From the NCBI GenBank assembly GCA_023399155.1, contig JAEWQP010000040.1:1-47115 (forward strand): a stretch of DNA of 47,115 bases. The letters run 5' to 3'. Every line of letters starts with the position of its first letter. Position 1 is the stretch's first letter. This DNA is from Verrucomicrobiota bacterium. Its GTDB lineage: Bacteria > Verrucomicrobiota > Verrucomicrobiia > Opitutales > Opitutaceae. The position numbers and the translations under genes were made by a program. The notes below the pieces were generated by a model that had not been told where the DNA came from, did no database searches, and saw nothing but the letters and a program-made list of their open reading frames with translations. Of the stretch, positions 24,654 to 32,319 are shown in pieces.

Positions 24654-26120
24654 TCAGGCTTTCTTCCCGGCGCCGATCACCTCGTCGATACCGCCCTTCA
24701 TGTAGAAATCTCCCTCGGAGACGTGGTCGAGTTCGCCGTCGAGGATCATCTTGAAGCCGCGGACCGTATCCTTGACCGAGACGTACTTGCCGGCGGTCCC
24801 GGTAAACACCTCGGCGACGTGGAAGGGCTGTGAGAGGAAGCGCTGGATCTTGCGCGCGCGGAAGACCGTTTGCTTGTCCTCCGGCGAGAGCTCGTCGAGG
24901 CCCAGGATCGCGATGATATCCTGGAGGTCCTTGTAGCGCTGAAGCACGCGCTGCACTTCGCGTGCGACCTGGTAGTGTTCCTCGCCCACGACGGCCGGCT
25001 CGAGTGCCTTGGAGACCGAGGCGAGCGGGTCGACGGCCGGGTAGATGCCGAGTTCGGCAATGGAACGCTCGAGCACGATCGTCGAGTCGAGGTGCGCGAA
25101 TGTGTTGGCCGGTGCCGGGTCGGTGAGGTCGTCGGCCGGCACATACACGGCCTGGAACGACGTGATCGAACCCTTCTTCGTGGACGTGATGCGCTCCTGG
25201 AGCAGACCCATCTCATTGGCCAGGGTCGGCTGGTAACCCACGGCGGACGGGGAGCGGCCGAGCAGCGCGGACACCTCGGACCCGGCCTGCGAGAAGCGGA
25301 AAATATTGTCGATGAAGAGCAGCACGTCCTGGTTCTTCTCGTCGCGGAAGTATTCGGTCATCGCCAGGGCCGAGAGGGCGACGCGCATGCGCGCGCCCGG
25401 CGGCTCGTTCATCTGGCCGTAGACCAGCGCGACCTTCGAGCCGGGCTTGAGCACCGGGCGGCCGTCCGGGTGCTTCTTCGTGTGCCCCTTCTCGTCCTTC
25501 TCCGTGGCGATGACGTTGGACTCGATCATCTCCCAGTAGAGGTCATTGCCCTCGCGGGAGCGCTCACCCACGCCGGCGAAGACGGAAAAGCCGCCGTGCG
25601 CCTTGGCGATGTTGTTGATGAGCTCCATAATCACGACCGTCTTGCCGACGCCGGCGCCGCCGAAGGCGCCGACCTTGCCGCCCTTGGTGAACGGACAGAT
25701 CAGGTCGATGACCTTGATGCCGGTCTCGAGGATCTGGGCCTTCGTGTCCTGGTCGACGAGTGACGGCGACGGGCGGTGGATGGGGTACTTCTTCTCGAAC
25801 TTCACCTCTCCCTGGCCGTCGACGAGCTTGCCCGTGACGTCGAAGATGCGGCCGAGCACGGCCTCGCCCACCGGCACGGAAATAGGCGCGCCCGTATCGA
25901 CGACTTCCATACCGCGTTGCAGGCCCTCCGAGGAGGACATCGCGATCGTGCGGGCCACGCCGCCGCCGAGGTGCTGCTGGATCTCGAGCGTGAGGAGTTC
26001 GTTCTTGCCGGAGACCGTGAACTCGACGGTGAGCGCCTGATAGATGGGCGGAATGGCGCCCTCGGCGAACTGCACGTCGACAACGGGGCCGATGACTTGG
26101 ACGATCTTGCCGGTGTTCAT
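24654..26120 (-). CDS. atpD: ATP synthase beta subunit
   Basis: 488 residues, slightly longer than the usual 460-480 because of a short insert around residues 205-225 (EKDEKGHTKKHPDGRP). Walker A GGAGVGKTVVIMELINN and the catalytic GERSREGNDLYWEM are intact, as are ALSALAMTEYFRDE and DNIFRFSQAGSEVSALLGRSPSAVGYQPTL. It carries the catalytic sites of F1. It is separated from atpG by a 121-bp gap holding a GAATG-rich palindromic element. Confidence 0.98.
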   Translation of the reverse strand: MNTGKIVQVIGPVVDVQFAEGAIPPIYQALTVEFTVSGKNELLTLEIQQHLGGGVARTIAMSSSEGLQRGMEVVDTGAPISVPVGEAVLGRIFDVTGKLVDGQGEVKFEKKYPIHRPSPSLVDQDTKAQILETGIKVIDLICPFTKGGKVGAFGGAGVGKTVVIMELINNIAKAHGGFSVFAGVGERSREGNDLYWEMIESNVIATEKDEKGHTKKHPDGRPVLKPGSKVALVYGQMNEPPGARMRVALSALAMTEYFRDEKNQDVLLFIDNIFRFSQAGSEVSALLGRSPSAVGYQPTLANEMGLLQERITSTKKGSITSFQAVYVPADDLTDPAPANTFAHLDSTIVLERSIAELGIYPAVDPLASVSKALEPAVVGEEHYQVAREVQRVLQRYKDLQDIIAILGLDELSPEDKQTVFRARKIQRFLSQPFHVAEVFTGTAGKYVSVKDTVRGFKMILDGELDHVSEGDFYMKGGIDEVIGAGKKA

Positions 26121-26128
26121 TTTAAAGA

Positions 26129-26228
26129 CGAATGGAGAATGAAGAATGGGGAATGTCGAATGAGCGGTGGCTGAACGGAATGCAGTGCGTCGTCGGTGTT
26201 GGATTCTACATTCTGCATTCTTCCTTCC
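26129..26228. repeat. GAATG-rich palindromic element (MITE-like) between atpG and atpD
   Basis: The left arm (26129-26162) repeats GAATG units about every 6-8 bases; the right arm (26203-26228) has the inverse ATTC units (ATTCtacATTCtgcATTC). The 40-base middle contains no gene. The arms resemble those bounding the four-helix-bundle gene 0.9 kb away, suggesting a gene-less derivative of the same element. Confidence 0.6.
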
Positions 26229-26241
26229 GCATCAGCCGCGG

Positions 26242-27120
26242 TCAGGCCGTGGCGTACTGGGCGGCGGCGATCTCGAGGATCTCCTGGGTGATGGCGGCCT
26301 GGCGGGCCTTGTTATACTCGAGCGTGAGGTCGCCGAGGAGCTTGGTGGCGTTGTCCTTGGCCGTCTTCATCGCCACCATGCGCGCGCTGTGCTCGGAGGC
26401 CTTGGCCGAGAGCACGAGCTGGTAGAGGTGGCGGTTGACGTAGAACGGAAGGAGGGCCTCGAGCACCTGCTGCGGGTTCGGCTCGATGAGGATCTGGCGG
26501 TCGTCGCGGTACTCGGCGTGCGCGTGATGCTCGGACTCGTGCAGGTGGTTCACGAACTCGCGCAGGTTTCCCAGCGGCAGGACCGGCCGCAGCACGGGCT
26601 CCTGGATGAGCGTGTTCTTGAATCGTGGGTACACGACCTCGATCGTGTCGATCGTGCCCTCCAGGAAGAGCCGGGTCATGCACTCGCCGATCCGGCGGAT
26701 CTCGGCAAAGGGCACGCGGTCGTGCACGGCGAAGTCCGCCACGACATCGCGGCGCGTGCGGGCGAGGAACTGCGATCCCTTGCGGCCGATGACGACATAC
26801 TTCGCCGGTCCCTTGATCTCCGTGACGACTTTGAACAGGTTGCCGTTGAGCGGTCCGCACAGGCCCTTGTCTGTCGTGACAAGCAGGATACCGCGGGTGC
26901 GGACCTCGCGTGGCTGCAGGAACGGGTGCAGGCTTGCGTCCACGCGCGGTGCGATCGCGCCGAGCATGTTGGCCATGAGGGCGGCGTAGGGGCGGCCGGC
27001 GAGAGCGGCGTTCTGCGCGCGCTTCATCTTCGAGGCCGCCACCAGCTCCATCGCCTTGGTGATCTGGCGCGTGTTCTTGACCGACTTGATTCGCCGGCGG
27101 ATGTCGCGGGTTGACGCCAT
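26242..27120 (-). CDS. atpG: ATP synthase gamma subunit
   Basis: 292 residues. The conserved opening ASTRDIRRRIKSVKNTRQITKAMELVAASKMKRAQ and the C-terminal MVAMKTAKDNATKLLGDLTLEYNKARQAAITQEILEI match the family, as does the central TDKGLCGPLNGNLFK. It is the rotary shaft of F1. It is separated from atpA by 431 bp containing an inserted gene, where direct adjacency would be expected. Confidence 0.97.
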   Translation of the reverse strand: MASTRDIRRRIKSVKNTRQITKAMELVAASKMKRAQNAALAGRPYAALMANMLGAIAPRVDASLHPFLQPREVRTRGILLVTTDKGLCGPLNGNLFKVVTEIKGPAKYVVIGRKGSQFLARTRRDVVADFAVHDRVPFAEIRRIGECMTRLFLEGTIDTIEVVYPRFKNTLIQEPVLRPVLPLGNLREFVNHLHESEHHAHAEYRDDRQILIEPNPQQVLEALLPFYVNRHLYQLVLSAKASEHSARMVAMKTAKDNATKLLGDLTLEYNKARQAAITQEILEIAAAQYATA

Positions 27121-27130
27121 GGGCTAAGGC

Positions 27131-27540
27131 CGAATGAGGAATGAAGAATGCAGAATTTCAGCGAGCCGCGGCAGCCCGCGACTTCTTGACGATGGTGACG
27201 AAGATCCGGATGAGTTCGTCTGCTTCGGAACGGAGGGGCTCCAGGCGCTCCGGCACGACGAAGGACGAATCCGAAACATGCCTGAGCCAATACGAAGACT
27301 CGTCGAGTTCCTTGAGGCAGTCTCCGATCTTGGCGATGAACTCGGCCTTGGACCGCGCACGATCAGCCTCGCGATAATTGGCGCCAACCGAGGTTGCGGC
27401 TCGAACGAGCTGAAAGCCGATGTGAGCAGCGACCCGCCCTTCCGGCAACGCACCGAAAAGGGCGATGACCCGCCGCCCAAACTGATAGGTGCGTTCAGCA
27501 AGGTCATGTTCGGCCTTCTTCATTCATCATTCTGCCTTCG
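27131..27540 (-). mobile_element. Four-helix-bundle gene cassette bounded by GAATG inverted repeats
   Basis: The left arm (27131-27156) reads GAATG/GAATG/GAATG with AGAAT spacers; the right arm (27515-27540) is its imperfect inverse (CTTCATTCATCATTCTGCC). The gene's stop is 1 base from the left arm and its start codon lies inside the right arm, so gene plus arms form one compact unit of about 410 bp. It splits the normally contiguous atpA-atpG pair without breaking either. No transposase is encoded, so any movement would need help in trans. Confidence 0.55.
27158..27523 (-). CDS. Four-helix-bundle protein (S23/IVP family)
   Basis: 121 residues. It matches the family first seen as proteins encoded in 23S rRNA intervening sequences: an opening KKAEHDLAERTYQFGRRVIALFGALP, the hallmark GFQLVRAATSVGANYREADRARSKAEFIAKIGDCLKELDESSYWL, and a closing helix with EADELIRIFVTIVKKS. 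Four amphipathic helices are predicted. The Avd protein of diversity-generating retroelements is a relative, but no reverse transcriptase is nearby. It is co-directional within the atp operon and probably transcribed with it. Molecular role unknown. Confidence 0.88.
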   Translation of the reverse strand: MKKAEHDLAERTYQFGRRVIALFGALPEGRVAAHIGFQLVRAATSVGANYREADRARSKAEFIAKIGDCLKELDESSYWLRHVSDSSFVVPERLEPLRSEADELIRIFVTIVKKSRAAAAR

Positions 27541-27551
27541 CCCCTAGGCCG

Positions 27552-29078
27552 TCAGGCCGCAAACCCGGCTTTCCACTCGTCGCAGGCGGTCTTCAGCTCG
27601 GCCTCGATCTCGGCGTCGAGGGCGGCCTTGGTGCGGATCGTGGTCAGGAGGGCGTCCTTGCGCGTGCTGAAGAACTCGCGCAGCGAGGCCGCGGCGGCCA
27701 TGATGCGGTTGAGCGGCAGGGCATCGTAGTAGCCCTTCTGCATCGCCCAGAGCGTGGCGGCCTGCAGCTCGATCGGGATCGGATTGAAGGCAGGTTGCTT
27801 GAAGAGTTCGACGATGCGCGCGCCGCGGTCGAGCTGCGACTTGGTCTTGGCATCGAGGTCGGAACCGAACTGCGCAAAGGCCGCAAGCTCGCGGAACTGG
27901 GCCAGCTCGCCCTTGAGTTTGCCGCCCACCTGCTTCGTGGCCTTGATCTGCGCGGCCGAACCCACGCGCGAGACGGAAAGGCCGACCGAGACGGCCGGGC
28001 GCACGCCCTGGTTGAACAGGTCGGTCTCGAGGAAGATCTGGCCGTCGGTGATGGAAATCACGTTCGTCGGGATGTAGGCAGACACGTCGCCGGCGAGCGT
28101 CTCGATGATCGGCAGCGCCGTGAGCGAACCCTTGCCCTCGAGGCGGGCCGCGCGCTCGAGCAGGCGCGAGTGCAGGTAGAACACGTCGCCCGGGTAGGCC
28201 TCGCGGCCGGAGGGGCGCTTCAGGACGAGCGAGATCTGGCGGTAGGCGACGGCGTGCTTGGACAGGTCATCGTAGACAATCAGCGCGTCCATGCCGTTTT
28301 CCATGAACCATTCGCCCATGGCGGCGCCGGAATACGGGGCCAGGTATTGATTGGCCGGATTGTCCGCCGCAGGCGCGGCCACGAGGATCGTGTATTCGAG
28401 CGCGCCGGCGGCCTCCAGCGCACTGATCGTGCGCACGATGTTCGAGTTCTTTTGGCCGACCGCGACGTAGATCGAATAAACAGGCCGGAAGTTCTTGTCG
28501 CCGCTGGCGAGACCGACGCGGTTGATCTTCGCCTGGTTGATGATCGTATCCACGGCGATCGTCGTCTTGCCGGTGCCGCGGTCGCCGATGATCAGCTCGC
28601 GCTGGCCACGGCCGATCGGGATCATGGAATCGATCGCCATGATGCCGGTGAAGAGCGGCTGCGAGACGGACTTGCGCACGATGATGCCGGGTGCGATGCG
28701 CTCGACCGGGTAGTACTCCTTCGTGTCGATCGGGCCCTTGCCGTCGACCGGGTTGCCGAGCGTGTCGACCACGCGGCCGAGGAGCGCCTTGCCGACGGGC
28801 ACGGAGAGGAGACGACCGGTGGTCTTGACCTCGTCGCCCTGCTTGAGGCGCGAGACGTCGCCGAGTACCACGCAGCCGACGTCGTCTTCCGCGAGGTTGA
28901 GCGCGATGCCGATCACGCCGCCGGGGAACTCGATCATCTCGTTGTAGCGGGCCTCGGAGAGTCCGTCGCAGAGTGCGACGCCGTCGGCGACGGCGCGGAT
29001 CGTGCCGACGTTCTTCTTGACCGTGCCGGCCTGCAGGCGGGCGATCTGCTGTTCGATTTGCTCCAGTACCGTGCTCAT
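27552..29078 (-). CDS. atpA: ATP synthase alpha subunit
   Basis: 508 residues. The nucleotide-binding loop reads GDRGTGKTTIAVDTIINQ, with Gly replacing the usual Gln of GDRQTGKT. Further hallmarks are YDDLSKHAVAYRQISLVLKRPSGREAYPGDVFYLHSRLLERAA, PTNVISITDGQIFLETDLFNQGVRPAVSVGLSVSRVG and the crown-domain opening. It forms the non-catalytic hexamer half of F1. Starts 31 bp after atpH ends. Confidence 0.98.
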   Translation of the reverse strand: MSTVLEQIEQQIARLQAGTVKKNVGTIRAVADGVALCDGLSEARYNEMIEFPGGVIGIALNLAEDDVGCVVLGDVSRLKQGDEVKTTGRLLSVPVGKALLGRVVDTLGNPVDGKGPIDTKEYYPVERIAPGIIVRKSVSQPLFTGIMAIDSMIPIGRGQRELIIGDRGTGKTTIAVDTIINQAKINRVGLASGDKNFRPVYSIYVAVGQKNSNIVRTISALEAAGALEYTILVAAPAADNPANQYLAPYSGAAMGEWFMENGMDALIVYDDLSKHAVAYRQISLVLKRPSGREAYPGDVFYLHSRLLERAARLEGKGSLTALPIIETLAGDVSAYIPTNVISITDGQIFLETDLFNQGVRPAVSVGLSVSRVGSAAQIKATKQVGGKLKGELAQFRELAAFAQFGSDLDAKTKSQLDRGARIVELFKQPAFNPIPIELQAATLWAMQKGYYDALPLNRIMAAAASLREFFSTRKDALLTTIRTKAALDAEIEAELKTACDEWKAGFAA

Positions 29079-29109
29079 GGATCGCGGTGGAAAGTTTGCG
29101 GGGAAGAGT

Positions 29110-29502
29110 TCAGGAAACGGGTTTGAGGGAGCCGAGCTGGCTCACCACGGTGTTCTCGAAAATGTCGTAGCCGACGCGCACGCGCAGGCCGGCGATGAGG
29201 TCGGGGCGAGGGACGGCCACCATATCGAGCGGGCGGCCGTAACGCCGCGACATGGCGGAGGTGATCTCCGCCAGCGTCGCGGGCGACGTCTCGCCGGCGT
29301 ACTCGATGACGACCTGGGAGCGGGCGATCTCGGCCTCGACCAGGCGCTTGAACGCGCGCAGGACGGCGGAGGCGTTCGCCGGCCGGTGGGCCTCGACCCA
29401 CTGGAGCACGGCGGCCACGCGCTCGGGCGAGACGCGATCGCGCTCGAGTGTGAGGCGGAAGAGTTCGCGGGCGAGTTCGGTGGATTTGCGTGAGCTGGGC
29501 AT
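29110..29502 (-). CDS. atpH: ATP synthase delta subunit (short form)
   Basis: 130 residues against the usual 175-185. The C-terminal half is recognisable (VVIEYAGETSPATLAEITSAMSRRYG ... DLIAGLRVRVGYDIFENTVVSQL), matching the conserved 'G.rv.vgd.v.D.Sv...L' ending. The N-terminal six-helix bundle that binds alpha is much reduced. Position between atpF and atpA confirms identity. It links F1 to the peripheral stalk. Whether the short N-terminus is a lineage trait cannot be judged here; no upstream in-frame extension fits because atpF ends 21 bp before it. Confidence 0.88.
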   Translation of the reverse strand: MPSSRKSTELARELFRLTLERDRVSPERVAAVLQWVEAHRPANASAVLRAFKRLVEAEIARSQVVIEYAGETSPATLAEITSAMSRRYGRPLDMVAVPRPDLIAGLRVRVGYDIFENTVVSQLGSLKPVS

Positions 29503-29523
29503 CGCGAGGTACCGGGCGCAGGA

Positions 29524-30081
29524 TCAGACGTGGGTCAGCTCGCGCGCGGCGGACTCGGTGAAGCGGCGGCGCTCGTCCGGCGCAAGTTCACGCGAGAGCA
29601 CGCGCTGCGCGGTGAGCGCCACCAGACGCGAGATCTCCTCGCGCACGTCGGCGAGCATCTTCCTACGCTCGAGCTCGATCGCTTGCTCGGCCTTCGCGAG
29701 CATCTGCTGGGTTTTTTCCGTGGCCTGCTGTGTCTCGCGATCGAGGAGCACCTTCGCGCTGGCGCGGGCCTCGTCGACGATCTTCTGGCCCTCGATCGAC
29801 GCGCGCCTGATCGCCTCGGCGTGCTGGCGCTCGGCGTCGGCAAGCTTGGCCTTCATCTCCTCGGCGTGCCGGAGGCCCTCGGCGATCTTCGCGTTGCGTT
29901 CGTCCATCGTCGCGAGGACGGGCTTGAACGCGAATCGGTAGAGAAGGAATGCGACGACGGCGAAGCTGATGATCTGCGAGAGCAGGTAGGGCAGATCGAT
30001 ACCGAACCGGTGGAAGAGCTCTGAGATTCGGCTGCTGCCTTCAGGGCCGGCGGCCGCCAGGAACAAAAGCGCGTCGAGCAT
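29524..30081 (-). CDS. atpF: ATP synthase b subunit
   Basis: 185 residues. One N-terminal membrane helix (LPYLLSQIISFAVVAFLLYRFAF) is preceded by a short extracytoplasmic stretch and followed by a long charged coiled coil (MDERNAKIAEGLRHAEEMKAKLADAERQ...), the peripheral stalk plan. No second b' gene is present, so a homodimer is expected. It lies 56 bp after atpE. Confidence 0.95.
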   Translation of the reverse strand: MLDALLFLAAAGPEGSSRISELFHRFGIDLPYLLSQIISFAVVAFLLYRFAFKPVLATMDERNAKIAEGLRHAEEMKAKLADAERQHAEAIRRASIEGQKIVDEARASAKVLLDRETQQATEKTQQMLAKAEQAIELERRKMLADVREEISRLVALTAQRVLSRELAPDERRRFTESAARELTHV

Positions 30082-30137
30082 GGATGGAAAGGGTTGGCGC
30101 CGGCGTATTCACGCCGGCGCGACGGACAAAACAGGGC

Positions 30138-30356
30138 TCAGGCGAGGAAGATGACGTAGAACGCCACGGCTTCGGCCAGCGCCATGCCGAGGATGGACTG
30201 GACGAGGATCTTGCCGGAGGCGCCGGGGTTGCGGCCGACGGCCTCCACGGCCTTGGTGCCGATCATGCCCACGCCGATGGCGGCGGCGGCGGCGCCGAAC
30301 GCGATGTGCAGGCTACCGGAGACTCCCGTGGTGGTCTGTGCGAGGATTTCGATCAT
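30138..30356 (-). CDS. atpE: ATP synthase c subunit
   Basis: 72 residues forming a two-helix hairpin. A Gly/Ala-rich helix 1 (GAAAAAIGVGMIGT), the polar loop RNP (42-44) and the essential carboxylate Glu62 in helix 2 (MALAEAVAFY) are seen. The Gln and Ser/Thr ligands of sodium-type rings are not apparent, so proton coupling is expected. It forms the rotor ring in the membrane. Confidence 0.97.
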   Translation of the reverse strand: MIEILAQTTTGVSGSLHIAFGAAAAAIGVGMIGTKAVEAVGRNPGASGKILVQSILGMALAEAVAFYVIFLA

Positions 30357-30427
30357 GGTGGATATCGTGTTGGTGTTTTCCGATCACCGTCCACGCAGCG
30401 TTGGCATGGTCCCGGTGGTCAAAGTGT

Positions 30428-31339
30428 CTATTGCGCGGCAGGCGCGTGGCCGCCGCCCGGGCCTTCGTGCTCGTCGGGTCCGTGCTCGTCGCCGTGATTG
30501 CAGAGCAGGCCGATGTAGACGCTCACGAGCAGCGTGAATACGAGCGCCTGGACGAACCCGACGAGCAGCTCGAGCAGGTAGAACGGGATGGGCACGATCC
30601 ACGGCACGAGATTGGTCATGCTCGTGAGCAGGTTCTCGCCACCGTAGACGTTGCCGAAGAGACGAAATGGCAGGGACACGCCCCGGAAGAGCACCGAGAC
30701 GACCTCGATCATGCCGACAAAGAGGAAGATCAGCGTGAGGAAGTAGTAGATGACCACCGGCACCTCGCGCTTGTCCGCCTTGTTGCCAAACCAGTCCTTC
30801 ATCACGAGTCTCGGGCCGGCATAGCGCATCACCAGGTAGATCCACGCCGCGAAATGGACGATGGTGAGCGCGAGCGTGCCGTTCATGTCGGCGTTGCCCG
30901 GCCGGATCATCGGCACCCAGTGGCCCGTCTCCTCAGAATGGATATAGAGCGAACCGACGCCCGGGAGCAGCCCAGACCAGTTCTGGATGAGGATGAATAT
31001 GAAGAAACTCGCGAGGATGGGAAATGCCGCCGCGACCGTGCGCCGGCCGACGATCGGCTCCACCAGGCCCATGATGCCGCTGACAACTCCCTCAACCATC
31101 GCCTGGCTGCGCGTCGGAACCAGCGCGGGACGCCGACCCACCGCGAACCGAATGCCCAGGATCAGCGCGAGGGAGATCACCCAGCTGGTGACCATGCTGT
31201 TGGTGACCGGCAAGGGCCCGAGGTTGAAGAGTTTTTCCGCCGCGGCGCCGCCCGCAGCTTCCGCGTTCGGCAGTCCCACCGCGAGAAATGCGGCACCAAA
31301 AACAGAAAATGCTTTGGGGGAGGTCGTTGGCAATCGCAT
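30428..31339 (-). CDS. atpB: ATP synthase a subunit
   Basis: 303 residues from the ATG at 31339; the GTG one codon upstream is an alternative. A probable signal-like N-terminal segment (FSVFGAAFLAVGLPNAEA) is followed by five or six membrane helices. The key SLPFRLFGNVYGGE segment carries the essential Arg that faces the c ring. The tail is His/Gly/Glu-rich (HGDEHGPDEHEGPGGGHAP), possibly metal-binding. First gene of the atp operon; no atpI is seen upstream on this strand. Confidence 0.95.
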   Translation of the reverse strand: MRLPTTSPKAFSVFGAAFLAVGLPNAEAAGGAAAEKLFNLGPLPVTNSMVTSWVISLALILGIRFAVGRRPALVPTRSQAMVEGVVSGIMGLVEPIVGRRTVAAAFPILASFFIFILIQNWSGLLPGVGSLYIHSEETGHWVPMIRPGNADMNGTLALTIVHFAAWIYLVMRYAGPRLVMKDWFGNKADKREVPVVIYYFLTLIFLFVGMIEVVSVLFRGVSLPFRLFGNVYGGENLLTSMTNLVPWIVPIPFYLLELLVGFVQALVFTLLVSVYIGLLCNHGDEHGPDEHEGPGGGHAPAAQ

Positions 31340-31388
31340 CACAAGTGGGACCTAAGAAAGGGACTGTGTTGCAGGAACGGTTTTACGC

Positions 31389-31422
31389 CGTCAACTCTCG
31401 AAGCTGCGCGGGATTGCGCAGC
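31389..31422 (-). promoter_or_regulatory. Possible atp operon promoter/operator
   Basis: A TTGACG box (minus strand, 31389-31394) lies 50 bp upstream of atpB but has only a weak -10 partner. Just beyond it is an inverted repeat GCTGCGC (31403-31409)/GCGCAGC (31416-31422). Suggestive only. Confidence 0.3.
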
Positions 31423-31466
31423 AGATGGGCACCTCCGCCGAGTATGCGACTATTAGCCTAAATCAC

Positions 31467-31616
31467 ATGCAGCCAGGCCTTCAACTACCAATGCAGACAC
31501 GCGTGACAAATCGCGCGGTGCACAAGACTGATTTCTTCGCGGTGTTCATTCTCGCGCTGACCGTCGGCGCTGTCCTCTCTCAGGTCCTGCTCGTCATGTG
31601 GCTTGGCTCGCGTTAA
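31467..31616 (+). CDS. Putative small single-span membrane protein
   Basis: 49 residues from the ATG at 31467, or 41 from the ATG at 31491. A basic/polar start (VTNRAVHKTD) precedes one hydrophobic helix (FFAVFILALTVGAVLSQVLLVMWLG) ending SR. Divergent from atpB, it overlaps the 3' end of trmB by 23 bp on the opposite strand. Composition fits a real small membrane protein, but there is no recognised family and no strong ribosome site. Confidence 0.4.
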   Translation: MQPGLQLPMQTRVTNRAVHKTDFFAVFILALTVGAVLSQVLLVMWLGSR

Positions 31617-32313
31617 CCGCGATCCACGACTGGTAAGCCGCAGCCTTGGCCTGAAAAACGGTCGGCTGCTCAAAAGGCCAGGGCGCATCAGGCACGACCT
31701 GCCATGCCGGATGTGCGGCCACGATGCCGGCCGAATCCTCAAAGTAGAAATCGGCGTCGGTGCGAAAATAGAGCGCCGCGCCCGCCGACGTGCAGCGCGC
31801 GAGGCGGTCGAGAAACCGATGCGAGATCAGCCGGTACTTCCGGTGGCGCCTCTTGGGCCACGGATCCGGGAACAGCACGAAGACCGCATCGAACGTGAAA
31901 GCGGCCGGGAGGGAGTCCAGAAACTCCCAGACCTCGGCCCGCATGAAATGAAGATTGCCGTGCGGGTGGCGCTGCTGCTTGCGCGCGGCCCGCCGCGACC
32001 GCTCGGCGCAGTAGTCGATCCCCAGGCAGAAATGGTCCGGATGTGCCTGCGCGTACGCTTCCAGGAAGTGTCCGTGTCCGCTGCCAATCTCCAGCACGCG
32101 CGCCGCTCGACGACATGCCTCGGGATGGAGCTGCGCGAGCGCGTCGCTCAAGCGATCGCAGCGCTCGGCCCGCTCCGCCTCCACCGAGGCGCGCCGAGCG
32201 CTGAACGTCACCTCCAGGGCATTCGCCGGAGGTCCGTCAACGCGGGGAAGAATGCGACCCGTTTCGAAGCTCAAGGAATCTGATTGTGCGCCAGAGTGCA
32301 GGCCCGGCGGCAA
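31594..32313 (-). CDS. trmB: tRNA (guanine-N7)-methyltransferase
   Basis: 239 residues. The SAM site VLEIGSGHGHFLEAYA, the acidic FCLGIDY and the signature LFPDPWPKRRHRKYRL all match TrmB, which methylates G46 of tRNA. A TTG at 32313 is the first start, 6 bp after the upstream stop; a later TTG at 32274 is possible, and no ATG fits. The N-terminal 25 residues are not conserved in character. Probably co-transcribed with phoR/phoB. Confidence 0.93.
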   Translation of the reverse strand: MPPGLHSGAQSDSLSFETGRILPRVDGPPANALEVTFSARRASVEAERAERCDRLSDALAQLHPEACRRAARVLEIGSGHGHFLEAYAQAHPDHFCLGIDYCAERSRRAARKQQRHPHGNLHFMRAEVWEFLDSLPAAFTFDAVFVLFPDPWPKRRHRKYRLISHRFLDRLARCTSAGAALYFRTDADFYFEDSAGIVAAHPAWQVVPDAPWPFEQPTVFQAKAAAYQSWIAVNASQAT

Positions 32314-32319
32314 GCCCGA

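Noticed and set aside
26129..27540. Diversity-generating retroelement suggested by an Avd-like four-helix-bundle protein
   Set aside because: No reverse transcriptase, template repeat or variable repeat lies anywhere nearby.
27489..29126. 545-residue plus-strand frame opposite atpA
   Set aside because: It is the antisense of atpA, with the low-complexity character of a shadow frame.
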